This document shows, piece after piece, positions 1 through 8,273 of a stretch of 64,000 nucleotides of DNA (position 1 is its first letter; every line of letters starts with the position of its first letter). The notes under the pieces were generated by a model, which saw only the letters and a list, made by a program, of their open reading frames with translations, ran no database searches and was not told the DNA's origin. The stretch lies in the NCBI RefSeq assembly GCF_000016425.1, contig NC_009380.1:4282144-4346143 (forward strand), given 5' to 3'. The position numbers and the translations under genes were made by a program. The stretch comes from Salinispora tropica CNB-440 (GTDB taxonomy: Bacteria; Actinomycetota; Actinomycetes; Mycobacteriales; Micromonosporaceae).

Positions 1-26
1 GGACGCGCGTTGCGGTAGATCTCCAT
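1..26 (-). CDS. 5' end of a gene running off the window
   Basis: An ATG on the minus strand at 26 follows the ribosome binding site GGGAGGTGG and opens a frame reading MEIYRNAR before the sequence ends. The strong ribosome binding site is the only support. In mycobacteria whiB7 lies downstream of uvrD2 in the same direction, so a WhiB-type gene is possible by position, but eight residues are not diagnostic. Confidence 0.5.
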
Positions 27-70
27 TGGGGCCACCTCCCTGACTCTTCTCGTGCCGACCGAATCACGCC

Positions 71-99
71 CGTGAGCAGCTCGAATGCCGCCGCTCACG
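71..99. terminator. Stem-loop between uvrD2 and the next gene
   Basis: CGTGAGC and GCTCACG pair across a 15-nt spacer, and two more pairs form after one mismatch. There is no T-tract. It could end uvrD2 transcription or be a leader structure of the downstream gene. Confidence 0.35.
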
Positions 100-147
100 A
101 GGTATGTCCCGAGGCTATGCCGCACCCGGGGGCGAGGGCAAACGAAT

Positions 148-2307
148 TTAGGGCAAGATTTTGAAAGTTCTCTCCGGGCAGACCTCGTCCACCGTCGCGC
201 CAGCTACCAGGGCCAGCACCGCCTCCCCGTAGAGCCCCAGCTTCCGGGAACCGATTCCCGCGATCGCGGTGAGGTCGCGGGGCTGCTGCGGGCGCCGCTC
301 CGCCAACGCGACCAATGTCGCGTCGGTGAACACCACGTAGTCTGGTACCCGCTGGCCGCCGGCCACCCGACGCCGCCACTCGCCCAGCCGCCCGTGCAGC
401 TCCTTGTCCATGTCGGATGGACAGGCGGTGCAGCGGCCCAGCTTACGCTCCGCGCCGGCGAGAAGAGTTGTACCGCAGACCCGGCAGGAGACGATCTGGG
501 TACGCCGACGCTCGGTCCGCCGTACCCCGCTCGCGCCAGCCCGCACACTGGTGCCGGAGGAGTCCAGCCGGGGCAGGAAGCGACAGGGCCGCCGAGGACG
601 CCCTCCCGGTGAGCGAGCTGAGGCGTACGACAACCAGAGCCACTCCCGAGCCCGGGTGATGCCCACGTAGAGCAACCGGCGCTCCTCCTCCACCTGCTCC
701 GGTGTCTTCGCGTAGGTGGTGGGCAGGGTGCCCTCGGCGAGGCCGACCAGGAAGACGGCATCCCACTCCAGACCCTTCGCCGAATGCAGCGAGGCGAGTG
801 TCACGCCCTCGACCGTCGGCACGTGCTGCGCGGCGGCGCGCCGGGCCAGCTCGTCGGTGAAGTCGGCCAGCGTGGCCGGCCGCTCGACCGCGGCGGCCGG
901 CCCGATCGGCAGCACCGGGGCGTTGGCGGCGTACTCCTCGGCGAGCTGGACCAGGGCGGCGAGGGCCGCCCACCGTTCCCGGGCAGCCCCACCGGCTGGC
1001 GGTGTATCCGGTGCCCAGCCCACCGCGGCCAACGCCTCGACCACGGCCGCCGGCAGCGGGGTTCCACCGGGAAGGGAACGGGTGGCGGCGCGCAGCGCAA
1101 CCATCGCCTGCCGTACCTCGACGCGCTCGAAGAACCGCTCCGCGCCCTGCACCTGGTACGGCACCTCGGCCTCGGTCAGCGCCTCCTCGTACGCCTCGGA
1201 CTGCGCGTTGGTCCGAAACAGCACGGCGATCTCCCGGGCCGGTGTGCCGGCGTCCACCAGGGCACGGCAGCGGGCGGCGACGGCGGCGGCCTCGGCCGGC
1301 TCGTCGGTGAAGATCCGTAACTCGGGCTCGGGGCCCGGCGGGCGCTGGCCGACCAGCTCCAGCCGAAGCCGCGCCTCGGCGCCCCGGGCCGGTGCGATGA
1401 CCGAGTTGGCCAGCCCGACCACCTGAGGGGTGGAGCGATAGTCGCGCACCAGACGGACCACCGTCGCACCACGGTACCGACGGGGGAAGTCGACCAGGTA
1501 GGACGAGGTCGCACCGGTGAACGAGTAGATCGTCTGGCTTGCGTCACCCACCACCGTCAGGTCGTCTCCGCCACCGAGCCACGCCTCCAGCAGCCGCTGC
1601 TGGAGCGGGTTGACGTCCTGGTACTCGTCGACGACGAAGTGCCGGTACTGGGCGCGTACCTGGTCGGCCACGTCCGGGTGGTCTTCGATTCCCCAGATCG
1701 CGGCACGCAGCATGTCCTCGAAATCGATCACCCCACCGGCGCGTTTTGCCTTCTCGTACGCGGCGAAGACATCGGCCACCCTCGCCGGCTCGTACGGGGT
1801 GTCCCGCAGCGCCCGGGCAGCCGCGACCACGTACTCCCCGGGCTCGACCAGGGACGACTTCGCCCACTCGATCTCGCCCGCGAGGTCCCGGACACCGGCC
1901 CGGTCGGAGCGGATCCCGACCTTCGCCGCGGCGAGGGTGACCAGCCGGACCTTGCTGTCCAGCAGTTCGGGCATCGCCCGACCGGCGAGCAGCCGGGGCG
2001 CGAAGTACCGCACCTGACGCAGCGCCGCCGCGTGGAAGGTGCGCGCCTGTACACCCGGTACCCCGAGCGCGGTGAGCCGGCTGCGCAGCTCGGCGGCGGC
2101 CCGCGCGGTGAAGGTGACCGCGAGCAGGTGCCGGGCCAGGATCTCCCCGGTCAACGTCCGATGGGCGATCCGGGAGGTGACCGCCCTGGTCTTCCCGGTG
2201 CCGGCACCGGCCAGGACGCAGACCGGGCCGGCCGGAGCGGTCACCGCCGCCCGCTGCTCTGGGTCGAGGCCGGCGAGCACCCGGTCGGACGCTGAGTGGG
2301 ACACCAC
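148..2307 (-). CDS. uvrD2: ATP-dependent DNA helicase UvrD2
   Basis: This is a superfamily 1A 3'-5' DNA helicase acting in repair and replication-fork processing. The 719-residue protein has Walker A GAGTGKT (residues 34-40), motif II DEYQD, motif III GDASQTIYSFTGA and motif VI VGITRARE. After the motor come four cysteines in two CxxC pairs (CRVC and CTAC) and a C-terminal HRDC domain of about 65 residues. That tetracysteine plus HRDC arrangement is the signature of mycobacterial UvrD2 and separates it from UvrD1/PcrA. The start is GTG GTG at 2307; no clear Shine-Dalgarno precedes it. It is divergent from the mycoredoxin gene, as in Mycobacterium. Confidence 0.93.
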   Translation of the reverse strand: MVSHSASDRVLAGLDPEQRAAVTAPAGPVCVLAGAGTGKTRAVTSRIAHRTLTGEILARHLLAVTFTARAAAELRSRLTALGVPGVQARTFHAAALRQVRYFAPRLLAGRAMPELLDSKVRLVTLAAAKVGIRSDRAGVRDLAGEIEWAKSSLVEPGEYVVAAARALRDTPYEPARVADVFAAYEKAKRAGGVIDFEDMLRAAIWGIEDHPDVADQVRAQYRHFVVDEYQDVNPLQQRLLEAWLGGGDDLTVVGDASQTIYSFTGATSSYLVDFPRRYRGATVVRLVRDYRSTPQVVGLANSVIAPARGAEARLRLELVGQRPPGPEPELRIFTDEPAEAAAVAARCRALVDAGTPAREIAVLFRTNAQSEAYEEALTEAEVPYQVQGAERFFERVEVRQAMVALRAATRSLPGGTPLPAAVVEALAAVGWAPDTPPAGGAARERWAALAALVQLAEEYAANAPVLPIGPAAAVERPATLADFTDELARRAAAQHVPTVEGVTLASLHSAKGLEWDAVFLVGLAEGTLPTTYAKTPEQVEEERRLLYVGITRAREWLWLSYASARSPGGRPRRPCRFLPRLDSSGTSVRAGASGVRRTERRRTQIVSCRVCGTTLLAGAERKLGRCTACPSDMDKELHGRLGEWRRRVAGGQRVPDYVVFTDATLVALAERRPQQPRDLTAIAGIGSRKLGLYGEAVLALVAGATVDEVCPERTFKILP

Positions 2308-2347
2308 AGCGAGGAATTGTTCCAGCCGCCGCCAACGTTGGTGCGGT

Positions 2348-2353
2348 TAGCCT
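2348..2353 (+). promoter_or_regulatory. Candidate -10 element of mrx1
   Basis: TAGCCT matches the actinobacterial TANNNT -10 pattern about 37 nt before the mrx1 ATG, leaving room for a short leader with its ribosome binding site. No -35 match was recognised. Confidence 0.35.
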
Positions 2354-2389
2354 GGCTTGAATCACGACCAGCCCCTTGGAGGCCTGACG

Positions 2390-2632
2390 ATGTTGACGAT
2401 GTACTCCACGCCTTGGTGTGGCTACTGCCACCGGCTTAAGTCACAGCTGGACCGGGAGGGCATCGGGTACGAGGTGGTCGACATCGAGCAGGAGCCGGAG
2501 GCCGCCGCGTTCGTGATGAGCGTCAACGGCGGCAACCAGACCGTGCCGACGCTGCGCTTCGCTGACGGCAGCGCGCTGACCAACCCCACTATTCGGCAGG
2601 TCAAGGAGCACCTGTCGGAGATCTCCGCCTAA
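2390..2632 (+). CDS. mrx1: Mycoredoxin-1 (glutaredoxin-like)
   Basis: Small thioredoxin-fold protein of 80 residues that reduces mycothiol mixed disulfides, taking electrons from mycothiol and mycothione reductase. The active site is W-C-G-Y-C (cysteines at residues 10 and 13). The TVPT cis-proline loop and the following FADG and LTNP are typical of the family. The ATG at 2390 is chosen because GGAGG lies 7 nt upstream; a TTG 33 nt earlier lacks one. The presence of mshB in this window supports a mycothiol-using cell. Its 3' end overlaps the convergent MFS gene by 32 bp. Confidence 0.93.
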   Translation: MLTMYSTPWCGYCHRLKSQLDREGIGYEVVDIEQEPEAAAFVMSVNGGNQTVPTLRFADGSALTNPTIRQVKEHLSEISA

Positions 2633-3881
2633 CCGGTACGTGCCCGGTGAGCGGCGCCGGCTGGGCCGGAGGGCTCAGCCGGCGACCGCCCCAGAGGTAG
2701 CCGCTGGCGAGGAGGGTGACCAGGCCCACCACCACGAAGAGCTGCCGATAGTCGAAGACGCCGACGAGTAGTGCACCGCCCCCGATCGAGACGGCCCGTG
2801 GGCCGTTGACCATCGCATCGGTACCGGCGGCGACCCGTCCGATCAGCGGCTCCGGCGTACGTCGCTGGATCAGCGTGTGCAGGCCGACCATGGTGAACGG
2901 CAGGGAGACCCCAGCCAGTAGGACGGCAGCGCAGCCCAGCCAGAGGTTGGGGTGGGAGAGCGTCAACGCGGCCGACCCGAAGAGCGCCACCCCCACGGCG
3001 AGCGCGCCGACCTCTCCCACCCGCCGGATCATGCCGGGGGAGACCAGTCCACCCGCGAGGCCACCGATCCCCTGCACGGTCACGAGCACCCCCACGAACG
3101 CCGCGTCGCGGCGGAGCCCGTGGTCAACATAGGCGAAGATCAACGACTCGCTGAAGCCCATCACCAGCGAACCGAGACCGTAACCGAGCAGTGCCCGGCG
3201 CAGCGCCGGCTCACCGGCCAGGTACCGCAGGCCAGCACCGAGCTCGGTCGACCAACGCGCCGTGCAGGTGCAGCCCGGGTGGCAGCAGCAGCTCCGTCCC
3301 GGCCACGACCGGGGCGACTCGGCTACTCGGAGCAGGCCCACCAGCACCGCTGCGGCCAAAAAGCCAACCATCGCCACGCCGACCAACAGTCCGCCGCCGG
3401 CGGCGGTATAGAGGGCGGCCCCCGCCAGCGGGCCGATCAACCGCAGCCCCTGTCGCACCGTCTGTAGCACGCCGTTCGCGTCGGCCAACAACTCCGTCGG
3501 CACCAGGTGCCGCAGGAGGCCACTGAGCACCGCGCTGAGGGTGATGTATGACAGGCCGTAGAAGATCGCGACCAGGTAGATGAGCCAGAGGTCGGTACGG
3601 TCGCCGACGGCGAACAACGGAGTGAGTAGCGCGGCCGTGACCAGGTTGGCGGCCACGAACAGGGGCCGGCGGGGATACCGGTCGACGATCCAGCCGACCA
3701 ACGGTGCCAGCGTCATCGGGGCGATGATCGCGAAGATGGTGGCCCCGGCCAGTCCACTCGACCCGGTCAGCTCCTTGACCCAGATGGCGAGCGCGAGCAG
3801 CAGGATCGACTCGGCGGTCATGCTGGCCACGAGGCCACCGAAGAGCAGCCGGAAGTCCGGGCGGCGCAGGACGGTACGCAT
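2601..3881 (-). CDS. MFS transporter (exporter-like)
   Basis: Integral membrane protein of 426 residues, with about 10-12 hydrophobic segments starting at RLLFGGLVASMTAES. The loop between segments 2 and 3 carries GWIVDRYPRRP, the major facilitator motif A variant G-x3-D-R-x-x-R. It resembles the MFS_3/enterobactin-exporter-like group, often annotated as macrolide or drug efflux; the substrate cannot be read from sequence. The start ATG at 3881 follows GGAGGG and begins MRTVLRRPDF. The frame stays open about 115 codons further upstream, but that stretch is arginine-rich and not membrane-like. It is divergent from the XRE regulator, which could control it. Confidence 0.85.
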   Translation of the reverse strand: MRTVLRRPDFRLLFGGLVASMTAESILLLALAIWVKELTGSSGLAGATIFAIIAPMTLAPLVGWIVDRYPRRPLFVAANLVTAALLTPLFAVGDRTDLWLIYLVAIFYGLSYITLSAVLSGLLRHLVPTELLADANGVLQTVRQGLRLIGPLAGAALYTAAGGGLLVGVAMVGFLAAAVLVGLLRVAESPRSWPGRSCCCHPGCTCTARWSTELGAGLRYLAGEPALRRALLGYGLGSLVMGFSESLIFAYVDHGLRRDAAFVGVLVTVQGIGGLAGGLVSPGMIRRVGEVGALAVGVALFGSAALTLSHPNLWLGCAAVLLAGVSLPFTMVGLHTLIQRRTPEPLIGRVAAGTDAMVNGPRAVSIGGGALLVGVFDYRQLFVVVGLVTLLASGYLWGGRRLSPPAQPAPLTGHVPVRRRSPTGAP

Positions 3882-4039
3882 CGACCCTCCGTCGGAAGTG
3901 GTACACGGTATGCCGCCTTTGGTGGAGACACGCCCCCGCCAGAACCTCCGGCGCCGGCCGCGTCGTTCCATACTGAGGGTTAGGGGCGAATTCAGAGAGT
4001 TACCGTCGCATCTACGACGGTCTACGGAAAAGAGGACAC

Positions 4040-5020
4040 GTGCCTCCAGTCGCACCCAGCCCCATCCTGCGGCGCCGCAGGTTGGGCACCGAACTGCGTC
4101 GACTGCGCGAGACCACCGGCCTGACCGGGGACCAGGTGGTCGAACGGGTCGGCTGGGCCTCCGCTTCCAAACTGTCTCGCCTGGAGAATGGCCGCAGCCG
4201 GCCGGACCCGCAGGATGTCCGCGCACTGCTCGATCTCTACCGAGTGGACGTGACGCTGCGGGACGAGCTGCTGACCATCACCGGCGAGGCCGGCGACATC
4301 CGTGGCTGGCTTCGAAACTACCCGGTCATGACGCCGCAGCAGCGCGGCTTCGCCGAGTTGGAGGCGGGCTGTGTGGAGATCTCGGAGTATCACCCGCTCC
4401 TCGTGCCGGGGCTGCTCCAGACGCCCGGTTACGCCCGCATCCGAATCGCCTCCGCCCGTGATGTCGAAGAAGCGGCTGGCGAGCCGGATGTCACCGAGGA
4501 CATCGAGACCGAGGTGGGCGCCCGGCTGGCCCGTCAGTCGCTGCTCACCCGGGGACCGGACGCACCCCGATACACGGCCGTACTCGAGGAGACCGCACTC
4601 GGGGGGCGGGCCGGGCCGGCCGACGTGCTACGGGAGCAGCTCACGCAGCTCTACGAGTTGGCCATGCTGCCCAACGTCACGCTGCATGTCCTCACTCGGG
4701 ACACCCAGGCGAGCGGTTGGTACCTGCCACCGACGGCCTTCTCCCTCTACCGGTTCACCGACCCGCAGGATCCCGAGACCCTGGCGATCGAAAGCGGGTT
4801 CTTGAACACCATGTCGACTGAGGCAAAAATCCTAAATCGCTATAAAGTGGTCTTTGAGTGGTTATGCACGGCAGCACTCCCCGCATCGGACACCCTCTCC
4901 TGGCTGAATCAGGCCAGGGGACGGCCACTCGATGCAGCACCCTCGTCGACAGCGGCGTTCGGGGCGGCAGCACCGCCGGCCCAGCGTCGCCGGCGCCCCG
5001 GGCGACTGACGGAACGCTGA
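4040..5020 (+). CDS. XRE-family regulator with DUF5753 domain
   Basis: The 326-residue protein has an N-terminal helix-turn-helix of the HTH_31 type (about residues 10-65, with LGTELRRLRE and SASKLSRLENG). A DUF5753 domain follows, recognised by LVPGLLQTPGYAR and the downstream region to about residue 280. This architecture is abundant in Streptomyces and Micromonosporaceae and is normally paired with a small DUF397 protein, as here. Start is GTG at 4040 behind AGAGGA. A basic low-complexity tail (QRRRRPGR) ends the protein. It likely regulates itself, its partner and possibly the divergent MFS gene; that is inference from position. Confidence 0.9.
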   Translation: MPPVAPSPILRRRRLGTELRRLRETTGLTGDQVVERVGWASASKLSRLENGRSRPDPQDVRALLDLYRVDVTLRDELLTITGEAGDIRGWLRNYPVMTPQQRGFAELEAGCVEISEYHPLLVPGLLQTPGYARIRIASARDVEEAAGEPDVTEDIETEVGARLARQSLLTRGPDAPRYTAVLEETALGGRAGPADVLREQLTQLYELAMLPNVTLHVLTRDTQASGWYLPPTAFSLYRFTDPQDPETLAIESGFLNTMSTEAKILNRYKVVFEWLCTAALPASDTLSWLNQARGRPLDAAPSSTAAFGAAAPPAQRRRRPGRLTER

Positions 5021-5091
5021 CCCACCGGCACCCATCGTCGGTCCGTGCGGGCACTACTCGTCCATCGGCCGGTTCACACAGGAGTGCAACC

Positions 5092-5319
5092 ATGAACGAA
5101 ATCCACGACACGCCGACCGTCCTCCCCGACCTGGCGCGGGCAGCGTGGCGAAAGAGCACCCGCAGCCAGACCTCAAACTGCGTTGAGGTGGCACCGCTGC
5201 CAGCCACGGTGGCCCTCCGGGACAGCAAGGATCGGGGCGGTCCGGTGCTGCTGTTCGACCGGGGCGAGTGGCGGAACTTCCTGGCCGCGGCCAAGGAAGG
5301 CCGGCTCGACCGAATCTGA
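5092..5319 (+). CDS. DUF397 protein
   Basis: A 75-residue acidic protein with the DUF397 core: W-R-K-S-T-R-S near residue 20, N-C-V-E-V near 29, VALRDSKD near 40 and a final FLAAAKEG. The family forms regulatory pairs with XRE/DUF5753 proteins such as the one immediately upstream and is implicated in developmental or antibiotic control in Streptomyces. The ATG follows GGAG by 7 nt. The 71-nt gap to the regulator is consistent with one operon. A terminator hairpin follows the gene. Confidence 0.9.
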   Translation: MNEIHDTPTVLPDLARAAWRKSTRSQTSNCVEVAPLPATVALRDSKDRGGPVLLFDRGEWRNFLAAAKEGRLDRI

Positions 5320-5332
5320 TTCGCAGCTCCGT

Positions 5333-5368
5333 CGGGGCCGCCGGTGAGTAAGTACACCGGTGGCCCCG
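5333..5368 (+). terminator. Hairpin after the DUF397 gene
   Basis: CGGGGCCGCCGGTG pairs with CACCGGTGGCCCCG over 14 positions with one G-U, around the 8-nt loop AGTAAGTA. It begins 13 nt after the stop codon. There is no U-tract, which is usual for high-GC actinobacterial terminators. Confidence 0.65.
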
Positions 5369-5545
5369 CATCGTCTCCGAACTCCGCGGCGACGGTCAGT
5401 TCGCGCACCCTCGCCCGATCGGCCAGTCTGCCGGCCGATCACGGCATTTCGGTTGCCAGGCCTGCTAAGCGGCGTAGCATGACCCGCAGTGACGTGGAAC
5501 TTCCACTCCGTTCCCGATCGTCGCGGCACCCATCCGGAGACCGAC

Positions 5546-5821
5546 ATGCGGTTCCTGATCGTTCGCACCGATGTCCGCGCGGCGGCTGACGTGGACCTCA
5601 CCGCCGCCTGGGCCGACGGGGGCCGGCTGCGCGACGAGACCGTCGCGCCCGAGCCACGCCGGCAGGTCGTCCACGCCGACGACCGCGAAGCCGCACTCGT
5701 ACTCGCCCGTGCCCTCGCCGCCGTCGGCGCGGTCCGTGCCGGTCGGCAACGGGTCAAGGTGCTCCCGCTCGACGAACCCCCGTCCGTCTGGCCAAGCTGG
5801 CCGGACGACCAAGGCGGCTGA
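5546..5821 (+). CDS. Hypothetical protein, 91 aa
   Basis: Not a family I recognise. The ATG at 5546 follows GGAGA and starts MRFLIVRTDVRAAADVDL. The middle, roughly residues 48-66, is a predicted alpha helix rich in alanine (REAALVLARALAAVGAVRA), and the end is proline/tryptophan rich (PPSVWPSWPDD). High GC at third codon positions and the ribosome binding site support a real gene. It has no signal peptide or membrane segment. The frame is open 57 nt further upstream, but no better start is seen. Confidence 0.6.
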   Translation: MRFLIVRTDVRAAADVDLTAAWADGGRLRDETVAPEPRRQVVHADDREAALVLARALAAVGAVRAGRQRVKVLPLDEPPSVWPSWPDDQGG

Positions 5822-5892
5822 GCGGCTACCCGTCCGTCGGAACCGGCCCGGCTCACCGCCGCGCTTCTCGCCCCAGCCGGTCTCGACGGTAC

Positions 5893-5941
5893 GGTCCCCG
5901 GCCCGTGACCGTCGCGGCAACGGCGGTCGCGGGCCGGGACC
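5893..5941. terminator. Long hairpin between convergent genes
   Basis: Positions 5893-5911 and 5924-5941 form about 18 pairs with one bulged C and one G-U, around a 12-nt loop. It lies between the 91-aa hypothetical gene and nudC, which converge, so it can serve either direction. Confidence 0.6.
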
Positions 5942-5985
5942 ATGTTCCGGGTCGACACCGCCCTCTGGCGCCGCCCGCCCCGCAC

Positions 5986-6933
5986 TCAACAGTGGCCGTC
6001 GAGCCAGTGGCGCAGCAGGAAGGACGCGATCGAAGACGACCGCGGCAGGACCAGCCGAGCGCCCTGAACGTCGACGCTCTGCCCGGCCAGCGCCGCGCCG
6101 ATCTCGGCCCGGGTGAACCAGCGGGCTACCGCGATCTCCGCTGGGTCGACCCGCACCGGACGCCGCGGATCGGCCACGGCCTGGAAACCCAGCATCAACG
6201 ATCCGGGGAACGGCCAGGCCTGGCTACCCACGTAGGTGATGTCCGTGACCGGTACGTCGACCTCCTCGCGCACCTCACGCAGCACCGCCGCCTCGGCCGA
6301 CTCCCCGGGCTCCACGTAGCCCGCGAGGCAGGAGAAGCGCAGCTCACCCGGCACCCGCGGCCACGCGGCGTTGTTACCCAACAGACAGCGCCCGTCCCGA
6401 CCGGACCCGCCATCGTGTACCAGGACGATCATCGCCGGATCGGTCCGCGGCCACATCCGCTCCCCCGCCGGGGCGAGCCGGGACCAACCGGCCTCATCCA
6501 TCGTGGTGGCCTGCCCGGTCCGCGGGGAGTACCGGTGCCCGCGGTGCCAGTTGTGCAGGGCCAGACCGGTGGTGAGCAGGCCCGCGTCTCGATCGGTGAG
6601 CAGGTGGCCGACCTCCAGAAGGTGTGCCGCACGGGTGCCGGGGAGCACCGGCAGGGGCGCCTCCACCGTAAACACTGGTACGCCATCGGGCTCGACGCCG
6701 AGGAACATCGCCCGCGCGGCCGTCTCCTCCGGCACCTCCCCCGGGCCGACCAGCACCAACACCGGCGGCTCCGGTTCGGCTGACACCAACGCCCGCCCCC
6801 CGTTGTCACTGTCCAACACGAGCACCCGACACCGCCCCCAGGCCTGGCCCAGCCAGTCGGGATCGGTACGCCGGTGCGCGACCCGGTCCAGGGTGGAGCG
6901 GGCCAGCGACGGGGCCGGTCTGCCGGCCGTCAC
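5986..6933 (-). CDS. nudC: NudC-type NAD(H) pyrophosphatase, zinc ribbon lost
   Basis: NUDIX hydrolase of 315 residues; the family splits NAD(H) to NMN(H) and AMP and removes NAD caps from RNA. The NUDIX box is at about residues 212-234 (GYVEPGESAE then REVREEV). The NudC-specific motif appears as SQAWPFPGS, with alanine where SQPWPFPxS has proline. The box ends EEVDV, with Asp in place of the usual Gly. The zinc ribbon before the NUDIX domain has no cysteine at all: the expected CxxC positions read Y-S-P-R-T-G and R-L-A-P-A-G. The GTG start overlaps the upstream peptidase stop as GTGA. NudC sits near adnAB in mycobacteria too. Confidence 0.88.
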   Translation of the reverse strand: MTAGRPAPSLARSTLDRVAHRRTDPDWLGQAWGRCRVLVLDSDNGGRALVSAEPEPPVLVLVGPGEVPEETAARAMFLGVEPDGVPVFTVEAPLPVLPGTRAAHLLEVGHLLTDRDAGLLTTGLALHNWHRGHRYSPRTGQATTMDEAGWSRLAPAGERMWPRTDPAMIVLVHDGGSGRDGRCLLGNNAAWPRVPGELRFSCLAGYVEPGESAEAAVLREVREEVDVPVTDITYVGSQAWPFPGSLMLGFQAVADPRRPVRVDPAEIAVARWFTRAEIGAALAGQSVDVQGARLVLPRSSSIASFLLRHWLDGHC

Positions 6934-8273
6934 GGCCCCGCCGGTTCGGTCACAACCTCGGTGAGAGTCGCCAACTGCCCGGCAACCCGCTGCGCGTCCC
7001 CCAGCACAACGGTGACCGCCCGGGCCGGCGCGAGGTACTGGGCCGCCGCGTCGGCGACATCAGCCACCGTCGCCTTCGCCAGCCGAGCCGCGTGCTCGGC
7101 CAAAAAGTCCAGACGCAGGCCGCTACCCGCGTACGCACTGGTCAGCGCCGCCAGCCCGGCCTGGGTGGAGATGCCGAGTTGGAGCGTCCCGAGAGCGTAC
7201 TGGCGGGCCTGCTCCAGCTCCTCCTCCCCCGGTGCGACGCAGGCCAGTCGACCCAACTCGTACTGGGTCTCCAGCAGTGCCGCCCCGGTCACGTCGGTGG
7301 CCACCTCGGCGGCGGCGAGCAGGACCGACCCGGCGGCCGAGTGCTCGACCAACGAGTGCGGTCCGTACGTGTAGCCCTTCTCCTCGCGAATGTTCTCCAC
7401 CCAGCGAGACGAGAAGTAGCCACCAAAGATCAGGTTCGCGAGTTGCAGGGCGGCGTGGTCGGGGTCGGTGCGCGGCACCGCCGGCAGCGCCATCCGCAGC
7501 GACGACTGCACTGATCCGGGGCGGTCAACGAGGAGCAGCGGCCCCGGCTCCAACGGTGGCGTGGCCGGTAGCTCGGCGACGTGCCCGGTACCGTTCCACC
7601 CGCCGAGCGCCTGCTCGGCCGCGTCCAACGCCCGCTCCGGCTGGATGTCCCCGACCAGCACCAGGACGGCACCCGTCGGATGCACCCGCTGGTCATGCAG
7701 CTTCCGCAGCACGGTCGGCCGCACCGCGCGGACCTGATCCGGGGTCGGTGTCTGCACCGCATACGGGTGCCGGCCGTAGATCCGCCTGAGCAGGGCGGTG
7801 CGGGCCAGATGGCCGGGCTGGCACTGGGCCAGCTGGATCCGATCGACCAGCCGGTCCCGCTCGGTGGCGACCTCGTCGGCCGGATAGGCCGCTGTGGCAA
7901 GCACCTCGGCCAGAATCTCCAACATCCGGTCCAGGCCGGTCACCAGGCCCGCGCCGGAGAGCATCAGCCGGTCTGGGTCGACCCCGGCGGAAAGCCCACC
8001 GCCGACCTTCTGCAACTCCGCAGCGATCTGCACCCCGGTCAGTGTGGTCGTACCGGAGAGCAGGGTCTGTGCGAGCATCGCAGCCCGGGCCGGATGCACC
8101 CGCCCGAACGGCATCCCGAGCCGCAGCTCGACCAGGGGCACCGCCGGCCGACGGACCGCGATCACGGTGAGACCGTTGCTGAGCGTCCGCTCGGCCTGCT
8201 TCGGCAGCCTTAGTTTCCGGGTCGGACCGAGCGGCGGCAGGGCGCGCGACACGGTCGTCATCGGGCCGCTCAC
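6930..8273 (-). CDS. M16-family peptidase-like protein, non-catalytic subunit
   Basis: Pitrilysin-fold protein of 447 residues. The position of the zinc motif HxxEH reads A-M-L-A-Q, so no metal site exists. The C-terminal half keeps the substrate-binding R...Y signature in SSRWVENIREEKGYTYG (about residue 310). Family knowledge: M16B enzymes act as pairs in which one subunit carries the zinc and the other the R/Y pair, as in mitochondrial processing peptidase. Its start overlaps the stop of the active subunit (GTGA at 8270-8273) and its stop overlaps nudC, so the three genes are translationally coupled. The cytoplasmic substrate is unknown. Confidence 0.9.
   Translation of the reverse strand: MSGPMTTVSRALPPLGPTRKLRLPKQAERTLSNGLTVIAVRRPAVPLVELRLGMPFGRVHPARAAMLAQTLLSGTTTLTGVQIAAELQKVGGGLSAGVDPDRLMLSGAGLVTGLDRMLEILAEVLATAAYPADEVATERDRLVDRIQLAQCQPGHLARTALLRRIYGRHPYAVQTPTPDQVRAVRPTVLRKLHDQRVHPTGAVLVLVGDIQPERALDAAEQALGGWNGTGHVAELPATPPLEPGPLLLVDRPGSVQSSLRMALPAVPRTDPDHAALQLANLIFGGYFSSRWVENIREEKGYTYGPHSLVEHSAAGSVLLAAAEVATDVTGAALLETQYELGRLACVAPGEEELEQARQYALGTLQLGISTQAGLAALTSAYAGSGLRLDFLAEHAARLAKATVADVADAAAQYLAPARAVTVVLGDAQRVAGQLATLTEVVTEPAGP

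Noticed and set aside
2393-3100. Operon of mrx1 with downstream plus-strand frames
   Set aside because: Plus-strand frames after 2632 are shadows of the MFS gene. mrx1 is a single-gene transcript ending in a convergent overlap.
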